Below, in pieces: positions 1-7,879 of a DNA stretch of 11,788 nt. This DNA comes from an uncultured Lachnospiraceae bacterium (GTDB lineage Bacteria; Bacillota_A; Clostridia; Lachnospirales; Lachnospiraceae): contig CAMOOZ010000316.1 in NCBI GenBank assembly GCA_946621895.1, positions 1 to 11,788 of the forward strand, written 5' to 3'. A program made the position numbers and the translations under genes. Numbering within the stretch: position 1 is the first letter of the stretch; each line of letters begins with the position of its first letter. The notes below the pieces were generated by a model. It did no database searches, was not told where the DNA came from, and saw only the letters and a program-made list of their open reading frames with translations.

Positions 1-60
1 TTTCTTTAGCTTTCTTTTCCTCTTCCTCTTTTTCTTTAGCTTTCTTTTCCTCTTCTTCCT
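1..60. repeat. 30-bp tandem repeat, two copies at the window edge
   Basis: Copies at 1-30 and 31-60 differ at only 2 of 30 positions. On the minus strand they encode a 10-residue Lys/Ala/Glu unit (EEEEKKAKEK-like) inside the charged tail of the protease gene. The array may continue past the left edge. Such in-frame units can change in number by slippage or recombination, so tail length may vary between strains. Confidence 0.8.
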
Positions 61-3000
61 TTTGCTTTTGCTTTAACGCCTCAGCTTCCTTCTTCTTAAG
101 CTCCTGTTCTTCCTGTTGGCTGCGCTTCGTTTTCTTTGTCTGCTTCCCGGCTTTCTCCTGCGCCTTTACTTTCCCATCCCGCTCAAGGGCAGCCTTCCTT
201 TCGATCAGCTTCTGCTCCTCCTCAAGCTTCTCCAATTCCTTCTCTCTCCAGGCATCAACCTGCTTTGTATTGACCTTGTTGTCCAGATGCTTGGGCACAT
301 AGATCTGCTCTCTTAAATAGATGTCCAGCATATCCTTCGGCTCTTCCGACTTCTTTTCAAAGACCTTGCCGTAATTCCTGAGCATGTTTTCCGTGGCGCC
401 CGCATCCACGATCTCTTCCGCCACAGAGTAGTTCAGCTTTCCCTCCTGATCATAGGAATAACCGTATTCCTTCTCCAGCTCGGCCTTCTTATCCCCCTCC
501 AGCTTCTGAAGATAAACCGCTTCGGCTTCAAACCGGCCCGTACGCTGCGAGGCCTTGTCCATTTCCTCGACAAACTCCTTAAGACTCAAGATTCTTGCCT
601 TGGCTCCGTTCTCCTTGAGAGAATCCCTGCAGATCAGCTCTCCCGCCTTAATCCCGACGATGGTGAGGTAATGACCCGGGATCAGGAGGGAGATCGGTCC
701 CGACCCCTGCTCCATGGCCTGTGCCAGCTTCTGAAAAAACAGCGCGGAAAGCTTATTTCTGGTCTGCATATTCTTCATCGCTTTCCCGATAAAGGCATCG
801 TTATTCGGGATAGAAAAACGCAGGGTCCGGACGGCCGTCTTCGGAAGTCTCTTCATCATCACATCCGCGGCCTGGAACAGATTCCCGGTGCTTCCCCCTT
901 TGGTCTTCATATACTTTTCGATATTATTCAGCTCCACAATGAAGCCTTCCTTTGAGTCCTGATTCCGCTCCTTATTCACCGTCCTCTGGGCATAAGGATT
1001 CAGCACCACATTGGCGGGATCACAGAAGGTTTCCTGAGAAACCCTCGGGATATCCTCCTTCAGTTCATGCTGGATATACCAGTTGGTGATCAGGGTTCCA
1101 GAGGTGGCCCAGCAGCTGTTGAGATAGTTCTGCTTCTCATTGGGGATCTCTTTTGCGATATCATCGGAAATCTTCTGATCCCGGATCTTTCCGACCTCGG
1201 TATTCAGATTCATCTGATTAAGCTGCTTTAAAAGCCTGGCGTTTCTCGCCTCTATGCTTTCGACATCCTTTTCCTTTGCGGCTTCCTTTAAAGCTTTGAG
1301 GGCAATCTCCATTTTCCTGCGGCCAAAATGCTCCGCATACTTTCCGGCAGCCAGATCATATTCCATCTTGGCATTCCATTTACGCTCCAGTTCAAGCACC
1401 TGTTCATAGGAGGAAATGTCCTCCGGAAGATTGTTTAACAGCCACTTAAGCTGCGCCTCATCCTCCTTCGGGATGCGCCAATCCTTCCTGGACTGATAGA
1501 TCTTTTTCTTGTTGAATGAGAAATTGATAAGACCGTCCCTGATGCCTCTGAAAAAAAAGAGCCGAAAATCCTGCTCCAGCTTGGAGCCTGCCTTCTTCTC
1601 GGGAAATTTTGTCAGTGTATTGATATTTCCCGTCTCCAGGGCTTCCTTCAGAAGGGCCTTCAGGCTTCCCTTTTCAAATTTGGGAATATCCTTGTATTCC
1701 TTTCCGTAAAGTGCCTGCTCTTCTTCGGAATACTGTTTTTTTACGACCAGATTGCCGTGTTTTTCCAGCTCCTCCCGGATATACGAAAGCTGCTCCTCCA
1801 TGTTTTCGTCGGTGATGGTGATCAGCTCATTGACCAGCTGCTCTTCTTCACTGCCACCGGCATTTTTGACCTTTTTTACATTCCGCTCCACAAAGATTCG
1901 GCCATTCATCCAGCTTTTTATCTCGTCCTTTGCCTGATCCCAGGTCATATGACCCGCCTTTTCCATCAGCTTTAATTTTTCCACGATATAGGCAGCGATC
2001 TGGATGCGGCTGCTCATGGCTTCATCATTGGAGTTGATCCGCTCAATATCATAGGAATCCGTGATCCGGCGGACATAACCCGGCTCTTTTCCGGTCTTTT
2101 CCCCGATTTTTTCTTCGGTTTTCCCCTTGCGCTTCTCTTCTGTTTTTTCTTCGGTCTTTTCTTCGGTCTTTTCTTTGGTCTTTTCCTCCGTCTCAAATTC
2201 TTCTTCATCATCCGATCCGGAAATGTTATCCGCTTTCATGTGACCGACCTCTTGCGTTCGATCGAAAAGGGAACCCTCCTCCATCCCCCTTGCTCTCTCC
2301 TCATCGGCATACAGCTCATCCTGCTCGGCCCTTTCCCTTGCAAGAATCTCCTTATCATGCTTGTAATCCTCAAAGAAATAATCCAGGAATTTTCCGCCGC
2401 CCCCGCCTCCCGCGTTATTGTGATAACCCTTCAGCTTCCTGAAAGTCTCGATATAATAGGTCCTCGGACCGTGCAGCCCGGGCAGCTTCAGATGTCTTTG
2501 GGGCTGTTTCCCCTGGGCGATCCGGATCTTTCGGATTCCTTCATTCAGCAGATAAAAAGGCATCCCCAGCGCCGCAATGCCGAGCCTGAGCGGATTCTCG
2601 ATGGTGAAGCGGAAAAATGTGAGTAAGGCGGTCAATACCCCCTCTCCGGTTGACGGATATTCGCCATTGAAGCGAATATCCGAATCCTCCAGGTACTCAT
2701 TGCTCAAAAGCTTTAGCCCTTTGCTGTCTTCCTTATACAGGAGCTCACTCGCTTTTTCCTCGATTTCCCTGACCTCTGCCAGGCGCTTTGCCCCTCTTCC
2801 CCATTTAAAAGCGGAAAAGCGCATGTACCTGTATTTCTTACAGGCTTTAACCAGGCGGGTAAGGTAGATTCTTTCAAACTTGGTATCCTTATAATGAAAG
2901 TACAGTCCCATTTGCTCCCGGACGGCTTTCATTCTGTCGCTGTCCTCTTCCTGCACCTTGACAAACTTCTCGTCAAAGGCAATATCCGGGACGATCGCTT

Positions 3001-3298
3001 CCTGCTTCTTTTTCGTCTGCTTTTCCCCGGTTTTCAGCTTTTCCTGCTTTTTATCCGCAGTCCGCAGCGTCTCTGCGGACAGAATCCGGATGGAGCCTGT
3101 TTTTTTTACTTCCTCTGTCACCAGCTCCTGAACCGGGACAGCTTCTTTCTTCTCCTTTTTCCCGGCCAGCTTCTTTCCCGGAAGGGCATGGAATGGCACT
3201 TCTTTTTTTTCTGTCTCCTGCTCTTTCGTTTTCTGCTTACCAGCCATTTCCTGGAAATTTCTGGTTTCCAGAACCTCCCAGCCGTTCCAGTCGCTCAT
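1..3298 (-). CDS. Large papain-like cysteine protease with Lys/Glu-rich repeats (C-terminus beyond window)
   Basis: Seen: an open frame of 1099 codons with no stop before the left edge, so the C-terminus is missing. ATG at 3298 has GAGGAGGG 8 nt upstream and overlaps the stop of the GNAT gene (ATGA), so translation is probably coupled. There is no signal peptide. In order: a Lys/Glu-rich N-terminus (about 20-105); a helical region (110-200); a hydrophobic stretch (about 221-251); a six-glycine run (297-302); a KTEE repeat block (373-404); a helical charged region; and a protease core (about 710-905) with QNYLNSCWATS (Gln723, nucleophile Cys729), GHYLTIVG (His876) and CRDS (Asp892). From 1017 to the edge it is almost all Lys/Glu/Gln/Ala, probably coiled coil or a long helix. 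The Gln-to-Cys distance of 6 matches papain, and the His-Asp distance of 16 matches C39/papain-like peptidases. Family knowledge gives proteolysis or a related thiol reaction; substrate and cell location are unknown. It may be an intracellular protease, or an effector exported by a non-Sec route. The frame call is very secure, the protease core fairly secure, the role unknown. Confidence 0.85.
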   Translation of the reverse strand, partial: MSDWNGWEVLETRNFQEMAGKQKTKEQETEKKEVPFHALPGKKLAGKKEKKEAVPVQELVTEEVKKTGSIRILSAETLRTADKKQEKLKTGEKQTKKKQEAIVPDIAFDEKFVKVQEEDSDRMKAVREQMGLYFHYKDTKFERIYLTRLVKACKKYRYMRFSAFKWGRGAKRLAEVREIEEKASELLYKEDSKGLKLLSNEYLEDSDIRFNGEYPSTGEGVLTALLTFFRFTIENPLRLGIAALGMPFYLLNEGIRKIRIAQGKQPQRHLKLPGLHGPRTYYIETFRKLKGYHNNAGGGGGGKFLDYFFEDYKHDKEILARERAEQDELYADEERARGMEEGSLFDRTQEVGHMKADNISGSDDEEEFETEEKTKEKTEEKTEEKTEEKRKGKTEEKIGEKTGKEPGYVRRITDSYDIERINSNDEAMSSRIQIAAYIVEKLKLMEKAGHMTWDQAKDEIKSWMNGRIFVERNVKKVKNAGGSEEEQLVNELITITDENMEEQLSYIREELEKHGNLVVKKQYSEEEQALYGKEYKDIPKFEKGSLKALLKEALETGNINTLTKFPEKKAGSKLEQDFRLFFFRGIRDGLINFSFNKKKIYQSRKDWRIPKEDEAQLKWLLNNLPEDISSYEQVLELERKWNAKMEYDLAAGKYAEHFGRRKMEIALKALKEAAKEKDVESIEARNARLLKQLNQMNLNTEVGKIRDQKISDDIAKEIPNEKQNYLNSCWATSGTLITNWYIQHELKEDIPRVSQETFCDPANVVLNPYAQRTVNKERNQDSKEGFIVELNNIEKYMKTKGGSTGNLFQAADVMMKRLPKTAVRTLRFSIPNNDAFIGKAMKNMQTRNKLSALFFQKLAQAMEQGSGPISLLIPGHYLTIVGIKAGELICRDSLKENGAKARILSLKEFVEEMDKASQRTGRFEAEAVYLQKLEGDKKAELEKEYGYSYDQEGKLNYSVAEEIVDAGATENMLRNYGKVFEKKSEEPKDMLDIYLREQIYVPKHLDNKVNTKQVDAWREKELEKLEEEQKLIERKAALERDGKVKAQEKAGKQTKKTKRSQQEEQELKKKEAEALKQKQKEEEEKKAKEKEEEEKKAKE
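2087..2182 (-). repeat. 12-bp KTEE codon repeat inside the protease gene
   Basis: Residues 373-404 of the protease are a run of 4-residue units, mostly KTEE with variants KTKE, KRKG, KIGE and KTGK. At DNA level the best-conserved core is a 12-bp unit repeated near 2135-2182. It follows an acidic stretch (DDEEEFE) and separates the N-terminal part (with the hydrophobic and six-glycine segments) from the region leading to the catalytic core. It is probably an extended linker or single helix. Confidence 0.75.
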
Positions 3299-4587
3299 CG
3301 TGCAATCCCTCCTCTGCGCTTAAGCTCCGCGGTAAACCCCCTCTCCATTTCCTCTCCGGAGGGAAGGATCCCCTCCTCCGGGGCCATAAGGATGCCCTCC
3401 AACAGCACACCTGTGCGCTGGACGGGGAAAAGCTCATCCGTGATTTTCCCTGCTTCCTCTGATCCCACATTCATATACGTCAAGGTGCTGCAGTCATATT
3501 TGATCAACGCGATGGAAGCGGCATAACCCAGACATTTTTTCAGTTCTTCCTCTTTGCCGTGCACACAGTCCGCATAATCGATATAAAGCTTCCCGGAGGG
3601 ACGCCGATGGACCAAAAGCAGCCCTGTAGGATTAGTGATCTGGCCCGTGTAGCAGCTCAGATCGGTCTCCAGATAATCAGCCGGAAGCCCGTCCGCAAGA
3701 AATCCGTCATAGCCAAACAGAATAAAAGCCTTCCTGAGCAGCATCTGGCGCTCATCCGGACGCAGCGCAGAAAGAGGGGTTGCCGCATCCTCGAACGGCA
3801 TAATCTCCTTTCTTCCCCTGAGATCGGCCAGCTTCAGCACAAATTCCGGCATAAGCCCCGGCACGAATTCAAAATGCCAGCCGGCAAAAACCTCTCCCCA
3901 GGGCTCCTCCTCCGCCGCAAAATCCACGGTAAGGGCCCGTCCGTCCACGGAAAGCATAAAGTTCAGGAGCTCGGCAAGCATGGCGTCCGCAACCCCTCTT
4001 TTTCGCCATTCCTCCTCCACATAAAGCCAGTCAAGCCTGAAGATAAGCTCCTTCCCAGGCGGAACCTGCTCCGTGGAAAAGACCAAGGCACCCACGGCGT
4101 AAATGTCATTCCCTTCGCAGCGAAGCATGGAAAGTCCGGCTTTTTTCCCGAACCGGATCTCCTCTGCAAGATCCTCCGGGATCAGATCCTCTATGGCCTG
4201 CACATTCTCCTTTGTGATCCAGGAAAACAGGGGACCGCAGATCTCCTCAAACTCCCTGCGGGTCTTATCCGCCTCCATCAGCAGCTTTTTTCCATAATCG
4301 GAAAGGGGATGAAAACGCATGGCCATATGGGTCAGGAGATCGAGTTTGGCCGTATAGACAGCCTCCAGCGGTTCTCTTTCGTTTCTGTCCCTGTCGAAAT
4401 CCTGCTTTATGGACGCGACGATCTCATTTAAATCGTTTAAGATCGCCATATCCTCCAGGTGAGTATCCAGAAGCTTCTCGAAGGGGCAGAGCTCACTGAT
4501 CTCTTTCTCCAGGGCGGCCTGCTCCCTTTCATCAAGCCCCTCCTTCATTACGCGTTTCCATTCGTCCCACTTATTGCTCCGCTGCAT
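3295..4587 (-). CDS. GNAT-family acetyltransferase-like protein, 430 aa
   Basis: Seen: ATG at 4587 with AGGAGG 8 nt upstream; the stop TGA at 3295-3297 overlaps the ATG of the protease gene. Residues 1-130 are helical and charged. Residues about 140-255 fit a GNAT fold: a strand ending in RLDWLYVEEEW is followed by RKRGVADAMLAEL (195-207), which matches the acetyl-CoA-binding R/Q-x-x-G-x-G/A signature with Ala in the last place, and then by the late-strand region GWHFEFVPG. Residues 270-400 form a second alpha/beta region (LLLVHRRPSGKLYIDYADCVHG, then a helix and TLTYMNVG) that could be a degenerate second GNAT-like domain; I see no clear second signature there. The protein is much longer than a single-domain GNAT (about 150-180 aa). 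GNATs transfer acetyl from acetyl-CoA to an amine; the substrate cannot be read here. The tight coupling suggests joint function with the protease, for example as modifier, chaperone or antidote. The GNAT call is moderately sure. Confidence 0.8.
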   Translation of the reverse strand: MQRSNKWDEWKRVMKEGLDEREQAALEKEISELCPFEKLLDTHLEDMAILNDLNEIVASIKQDFDRDRNEREPLEAVYTAKLDLLTHMAMRFHPLSDYGKKLLMEADKTRREFEEICGPLFSWITKENVQAIEDLIPEDLAEEIRFGKKAGLSMLRCEGNDIYAVGALVFSTEQVPPGKELIFRLDWLYVEEEWRKRGVADAMLAELLNFMLSVDGRALTVDFAAEEEPWGEVFAGWHFEFVPGLMPEFVLKLADLRGRKEIMPFEDAATPLSALRPDERQMLLRKAFILFGYDGFLADGLPADYLETDLSCYTGQITNPTGLLLVHRRPSGKLYIDYADCVHGKEEELKKCLGYAASIALIKYDCSTLTYMNVGSEEAGKITDELFPVQRTGVLLEGILMAPEEGILPSGEEMERGFTAELKRRGGIAR

Positions 4588-4647
4588 AGGGCTTGCCTCC
4601 TGTCGTTTGGCTGAGGGAAAAGTCGGTTGTTTCTTCGTTCGCCTACG

Positions 4648-4674
4648 ATAAATGCATTTTCTAAAGGCATTTAT
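4648..4674 (-). other. Perfect 8-bp hairpin overlapping the prfA stop codon
   Basis: ATAAATGC (minus strand, 4674-4667) and GCATTTAT (4655-4648) are perfect inverted repeats with an 11-nt loop; the first arm contains most of the prfA stop codon TAA. No U-tract follows on the minus strand (CGTAGGCG comes next), so it is not a standard intrinsic terminator. It could protect the mRNA 3' end, lower read-through into the GNAT gene, or be part of an intergenic repeat element. The rest of the 83-bp gap has no convincing promoter. Confidence 0.55.
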
Positions 4675-5738
4675 GATACCTTCGCGAGTCGAGCGGCCTG
4701 GTCTGCCGAACTTAACGCGTCCAGGATCTCCTGAATATCGCCGTTCATTACTTTGTCCAGCTTATATAAAGTGAGACCGATCCGGTGGTCAGTAACCCTT
4801 CCCTGGGGAAAGTTGTAGGTTCTGATCTTTTCCGAACGGTCTCCGGTCCCGATCTGGCTTCTTCTGGCCTCTGCCTCGGCGTCATGCGCCTTCTGGCATT
4901 CCAGATCATAAAGCTTCGAGCGCAGAAGGGCAAAGGCCTTGTTCTTATTCTGCAGCTGGCTCTTCTCCGTCTGGGAATAGATCACGATCCCCGTGGGTAT
5001 ATGCGTCAGCCGAACCGCGGAATCCGTCGTGTTTACACATTGCCCGCCGTTTCCGGAGGCCCTCATGACATCGATCCGGATGTCCTTTTCGTCGATCTGG
5101 ACATCCACCTCCTCCGCCTCCGGGATCACGGCCACGGTGATCGTGCTGGTGTGGATCCTTCCGCCGCTTTCTGTTTCCGGGACCCGCTGCACCCGATGCA
5201 CCCCGCTCTCGTATTTCAGCACGGAGTAGGCGCCCTCGCCAATGACCTGAAAGACCACGCTTTTGATCCCTCCGATGCCGATCTCCTCCATGGAGACGGT
5301 CTCCACCTTCCATCTTCTGCTCTCGGCAAATTTGAGATAGAGCCTGTACATTTCTGCGGCAAACAGCGCAGCTTCATCACCGCCGGCGCCGGCGCGGATC
5401 TCCACCACCACATTGCGGGAATCATTTGGATCCTTCGGCAAAAGCATGAGCTTCAGCTTTTTGGAAAGCTCCTCCAGATTCTTTTTCCCCTCGGAAAGCT
5501 CCTCCTTGAGCATTTCCTTCATTTCGGGATCCGATTCCGCTTCCAGAAGCTCCAGAGAATCTGAGACAGTCTGTTCGTTCTTCTTATACTCCCGCCAGGT
5601 CTCCACCAGCGGTAAAAGCTCGCTCTGCTCCTTCATCAGCGCCCGGTAGCGCTCAATATCGGAAGACACTGCCGGATCCCCAAGCGCCGTCAGGATTTCC
5701 TCATATTTTTTTTCGATATCAGCAAGATGTTCAAACAT
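4671..5738 (-). CDS. prfA: Peptide chain release factor 1 (RF1)
   Basis: Reads UAA and UAG stop codons in the ribosomal A site and triggers peptide release. Seen: 355 residues, the usual RF1 length; an N-terminal helical domain (1-100); [19 protein letters not shown] (116-134); the stop-codon-reading loop as PET (187-189) within [10 protein letters not shown], the RF1-type P-x-T form rather than the SPF of RF2; and the catalytic GGQ (231-233) within [18 protein letters not shown]. The Asn before GGQ and the Cys after it differ from the E. coli GAGGQH form but are, as far as I recall, usual in Clostridia. ATG at 5738 is preceded by AAGGGAGA 4-5 nt upstream, and the gene starts 12 bp after the DUF1385-PrmC stop, so the two are surely co-transcribed. 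Gln233 is the expected substrate of the PrmC half of the upstream protein. Confidence 0.98.
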   Translation of the reverse strand: MFEHLADIEKKYEEILTALGDPAVSSDIERYRALMKEQSELLPLVETWREYKKNEQTVSDSLELLEAESDPEMKEMLKEELSEGKKNLEELSKKLKLMLLPKDPNDSRNVVVEIRAGAGGDEAALFAAEMYRLYLKFAESRRWKVETVSMEEIGIGGIKSVVFQVIGEGAYSVLKYESGVHRVQRVPETESGGRIHTSTITVAVIPEAEEVDVQIDEKDIRIDVMRASGNGGQCVNTTDSAVRLTHIPTGIVIYSQTEKSQLQNKNKAFALLRSKLYDLECQKAHDAEAEARRSQIGTGDRSEKIRTYNFPQGRVTDHRIGLTLYKLDKVMNGDIQEILDALSSADQAARLAKVS

Positions 5739-5750
5739 ATTTCTCCCTTG

Positions 5751-7697
5751 TCAGCTCAGCCCGGGCTTCACTGCCTTTACCACGCGGTCAAGTCCGGCAT
5801 AGTCCTTAAGCACCTGAACCCCCACGAATCCGGCCAGCTCCAGAAGCTCTCTCACCTCAGCGGCCTGATCTGCTCCGATCTCCAGAAAAACCTTCCCCTC
5901 GGGGCAGAGAAGTCCAAAGGCTTCCGAACAAAGTCTCCTGTAATAGTCGAGTCCGTCTGCGCCGCCATCCAGCGCTCCCCGGGGATCATGCTCCCGCACC
6001 TCCGGTTCCAGTGTATCAATGACGCCGGAAGGGATATAGGGCGGATTGGAAAGGATCAGGTCAAAGGGCCCTTCCACGCCCGCGGTAAGATCCGTCAGCA
6101 AAAGCGCGGGGGAAAGTCCGAGCGCTGCCGCATTTTTTGCGGCCAGGCTTAAGGCGGCCTCGGAATTGTCCGTTCCCATTCCGGTCACGCCATTGGAATA
6201 ATGCATGATGCTTAATAGAATGCAGCCGCTTCCGGTGCATACATCCAGGATGCGCATCCCGTCATGCAGCTCCTTTAACGCCTCCTCCACGAGCAGCTCC
6301 GTATCCTGCCTGGGGATCAGCACGCCTTCCTCCGTCAGAAAAGACAGCCCCATAAACTCCTGATGACCCAGGATATGCTGCAGCGGGATCCTTTTGCGCC
6401 GCTGTTCCAGCAGCGCAAGGTATGCGGCGCGCTCCTCTTCGGTGAGTACCCGCTCCGGCGCGGCATAAAGGTCGGACAGCGCCGTCTGGCAGACCGCCTC
6501 CAGCAAAAGCCTCGCGTCCAGCCGCGCATCCGGGACACCAGCCTCCTGAAGGATCGACTGCCCCGTCTGATACAGCGCCGCATAAGTTCCCGGCGCCGAT
6601 GCTTCATCCGGAGCCTTCACCGCTCCCGGATGCTCTTCCGCGGGCTGACCCGCCGCCTCTTCGCCGTTCAGGCCGACCAGTGATCCTGCAGGCGCCTCCA
6701 TTTCCTTTTGCACCGGAACAGTCTCCTCCTGCTCCGCAAATTCCTCATCAGGGAAGTTTTCCTTCAGAAAGGCTCTCCAGTCAAACACTGCCTCCACGGC
6801 CCTGATCGCCACCTCAGCCATATCCTCCGTGGGCTCTCTGGTGGTCAGCCGCTGCAGAAGCAGTCCCGGCAGGGAGAGGAGCTGCACCAGAAAGAAGTCC
6901 GTCTTCCCGGCCAGGCGGATGATCTCATAGGAGATTCCCGCGATCAGCGGGATCAGGGCGATCCGGATCACCAGCCGCCAGATTGGGCTCTCCATCCGGA
7001 TAAAGAAAAACAGGATGATGCTCACCAGCATGACAAAGAGCAGAAAGCTTGTTCCGCAGCGCTTGTGCTGCCTGGAGGAGCGCATCACATTGGGCACATT
7101 CAGGGGATAGCCCTTTTCCACGCAATTGATGCATTTATGCTCCGCGCCGTGATACATATAGACGCGCCTGATATCCTTCATCAGGGAGATCAGCACCACA
7201 TAGGCCAGAAAGATGGCCAGCCTCAGCGCCCCTTCGATGATCGCCAAAAGAGACTCATTATGCAGATGGGGACGAAGCAGCTCCACCACCAGCCAGGGGA
7301 GAAGCATAAAGATCCCGATGGCAAGGACAAAAGAAAAGGCCGTGATGATGCCCATCAGAATATTCTCGGCCCTGTCCCCGAAATGCTTCTGCAAAAACCG
7401 TTCAAATACTCCGGGTTTCTCCTCCTCTTCTTCCTCACCGTCCATAAAAAACCCGGCGGAATAGTTAAGGCATCCCGTCCCCAGCACCAGAGAATCCAGA
7501 AAGCTGAAGATCCCGCGGATAAAGGGCACCTTTCGGAAGATCCCCTTCGCGACGCCGTCATAGGTCCGCAGATCGACCTCGATCCCACCGTCCGGACGGC
7601 GCACGGCCACCGCCACCTTTTCCCTGTTTTTCATCATGATCCCTTCCAGCACGGCCTGTCCGCCGATACCGGAATAGGCTTTTTTTCGTTTTGCCAT
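5751..7697 (-). CDS. prmC: DUF1385 (YqhQ-like) membrane protein fused to PrmC release-factor glutamine methyltransferase
   Basis: One open frame carries two usually separate proteins. Residues 1-310 are DUF1385/YqhQ: GGQAVLEGIMM near the start, transmembrane segments at about 112-142, 152-172, 216-234 and 240-257, and the family motifs YHGAEHKCINC (182-192) and RQHKRCGTSFL (209-219), whose His/Cys residues may bind metal; the biochemical role of this family is not settled. Residues 311-370 are an acidic, Ala/Pro-rich linker. Residues about 371-645 are PrmC: an N-terminal helical domain with GHQEFMGLSF and PRQDTELLVEEAL, the SAM-binding DVCTGSGC (485-492) and the glutamine-binding NPPY (551-554). 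PrmC N5-methylates the GGQ glutamine of RF1 and RF2 using SAM. I choose ATG at 7697 (648 aa) because AGAGGG lies 5 nt upstream; an in-frame GTG at 7703 sits almost on that site. The fusion would tether PrmC to the membrane. Both halves show intact motifs and no frameshift is visible at the junction. Confidence 0.93.
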   Translation of the reverse strand: MAKRKKAYSGIGGQAVLEGIMMKNREKVAVAVRRPDGGIEVDLRTYDGVAKGIFRKVPFIRGIFSFLDSLVLGTGCLNYSAGFFMDGEEEEEEKPGVFERFLQKHFGDRAENILMGIITAFSFVLAIGIFMLLPWLVVELLRPHLHNESLLAIIEGALRLAIFLAYVVLISLMKDIRRVYMYHGAEHKCINCVEKGYPLNVPNVMRSSRQHKRCGTSFLLFVMLVSIILFFFIRMESPIWRLVIRIALIPLIAGISYEIIRLAGKTDFFLVQLLSLPGLLLQRLTTREPTEDMAEVAIRAVEAVFDWRAFLKENFPDEEFAEQEETVPVQKEMEAPAGSLVGLNGEEAAGQPAEEHPGAVKAPDEASAPGTYAALYQTGQSILQEAGVPDARLDARLLLEAVCQTALSDLYAAPERVLTEEERAAYLALLEQRRKRIPLQHILGHQEFMGLSFLTEEGVLIPRQDTELLVEEALKELHDGMRILDVCTGSGCILLSIMHYSNGVTGMGTDNSEAALSLAAKNAAALGLSPALLLTDLTAGVEGPFDLILSNPPYIPSGVIDTLEPEVREHDPRGALDGGADGLDYYRRLCSEAFGLLCPEGKVFLEIGADQAAEVRELLELAGFVGVQVLKDYAGLDRVVKAVKPGLS

Positions 7698-7721
7698 AAA
7701 CACCCTCTGAACTGTGCCGCA

Positions 7722-7741
7722 GATCCGGAGCTGTCCGGATC
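7722..7741 (-). promoter_or_regulatory. 8-bp perfect hairpin in the leader of the DUF1385-PrmC gene
   Basis: GATCCGGA and TCCGGATC are perfect inverted repeats around a 4-nt loop. The hairpin ends 24 nt before the chosen ATG, just upstream of the AGAGGG ribosome binding site, and has no U-tract, so it is not a terminator. It could stabilise a processed transcript or influence translation start. Seen in sequence; function is inference. Confidence 0.45.
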
Positions 7742-7802
7742 AGGGCCTCACCCGGCGCCTGCTGCAGCCGGCGTCCATCCTTTTTGCGCCCATGCGGTAA
7801 GG

Positions 7803-7828
7803 AACTGTCAGGAATGATCCTGCCTGTT
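7803..7828 (-). other. Imperfect 11-bp hairpin between rpmE and the DUF1385-PrmC gene
   Basis: Arms of 11 bp with 2 mismatches (core CAGGA/TCCTG, perfect) flank a 4-nt loop. It lies between the probable rpmE terminator and the 7722-7741 hairpin, so this 205-bp gap is structured along much of its length but carries no ORF that I can support. Confidence 0.35.
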
Positions 7829-7847
7829 CAAGCATAGTGGTTAATAT

Positions 7848-7879
7848 GAAAAGCGGGCTGGAGCCACAGACCCCAACCC
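7848..7879 (-). terminator. Possible intrinsic terminator after rpmE
   Basis: On the minus strand GGGTTGG (7879-7873) pairs with CCAGCCC (7861-7855) through 7 bp including one G-U, with an 11-nt loop, followed by GCTTTTCATATT. It lies about 25 bp after the rpmE stop. The T-run is only four bases, so termination may be partial, allowing read-through into the DUF1385-PrmC-prfA genes. Confidence 0.4.

Noticed and set aside
1..60. CRISPR-like array because of the regular 30-bp repeat
   Set aside because: There are no spacers: the two units are directly adjacent and code in frame for Lys/Glu-rich sequence.
2014..2211. Small Lys/Arg-rich minus-strand frame
   Set aside because: It is an alternative frame across the KTEE repeat block of the protease gene; repeat composition keeps it open.
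3559..4431. Plus-strand open frame of 290 codons
   Set aside because: It is antisense to the GNAT gene, has no recognisable domain and no convincing ribosome binding site; it reflects GC-biased codons of the real gene.
5037..5050. Asn before GGQ and Cys after it in RF1 as a sign of an altered release factor
   Set aside because: The GGQ itself and all neighbouring RF1 motifs are intact, and this variant is, to my knowledge, usual in Clostridia.
4785..5564. Plus-strand open frame of 259 codons
   Set aside because: It is antisense to prfA, whose identity is certain.
6708..7817. Plus-strand open frame of 369 codons
   Set aside because: It lies antisense to the DUF1385-PrmC gene, its translation is rich in His/Gln/Asp/Arg with no domain, and the minus frame has clear family motifs.
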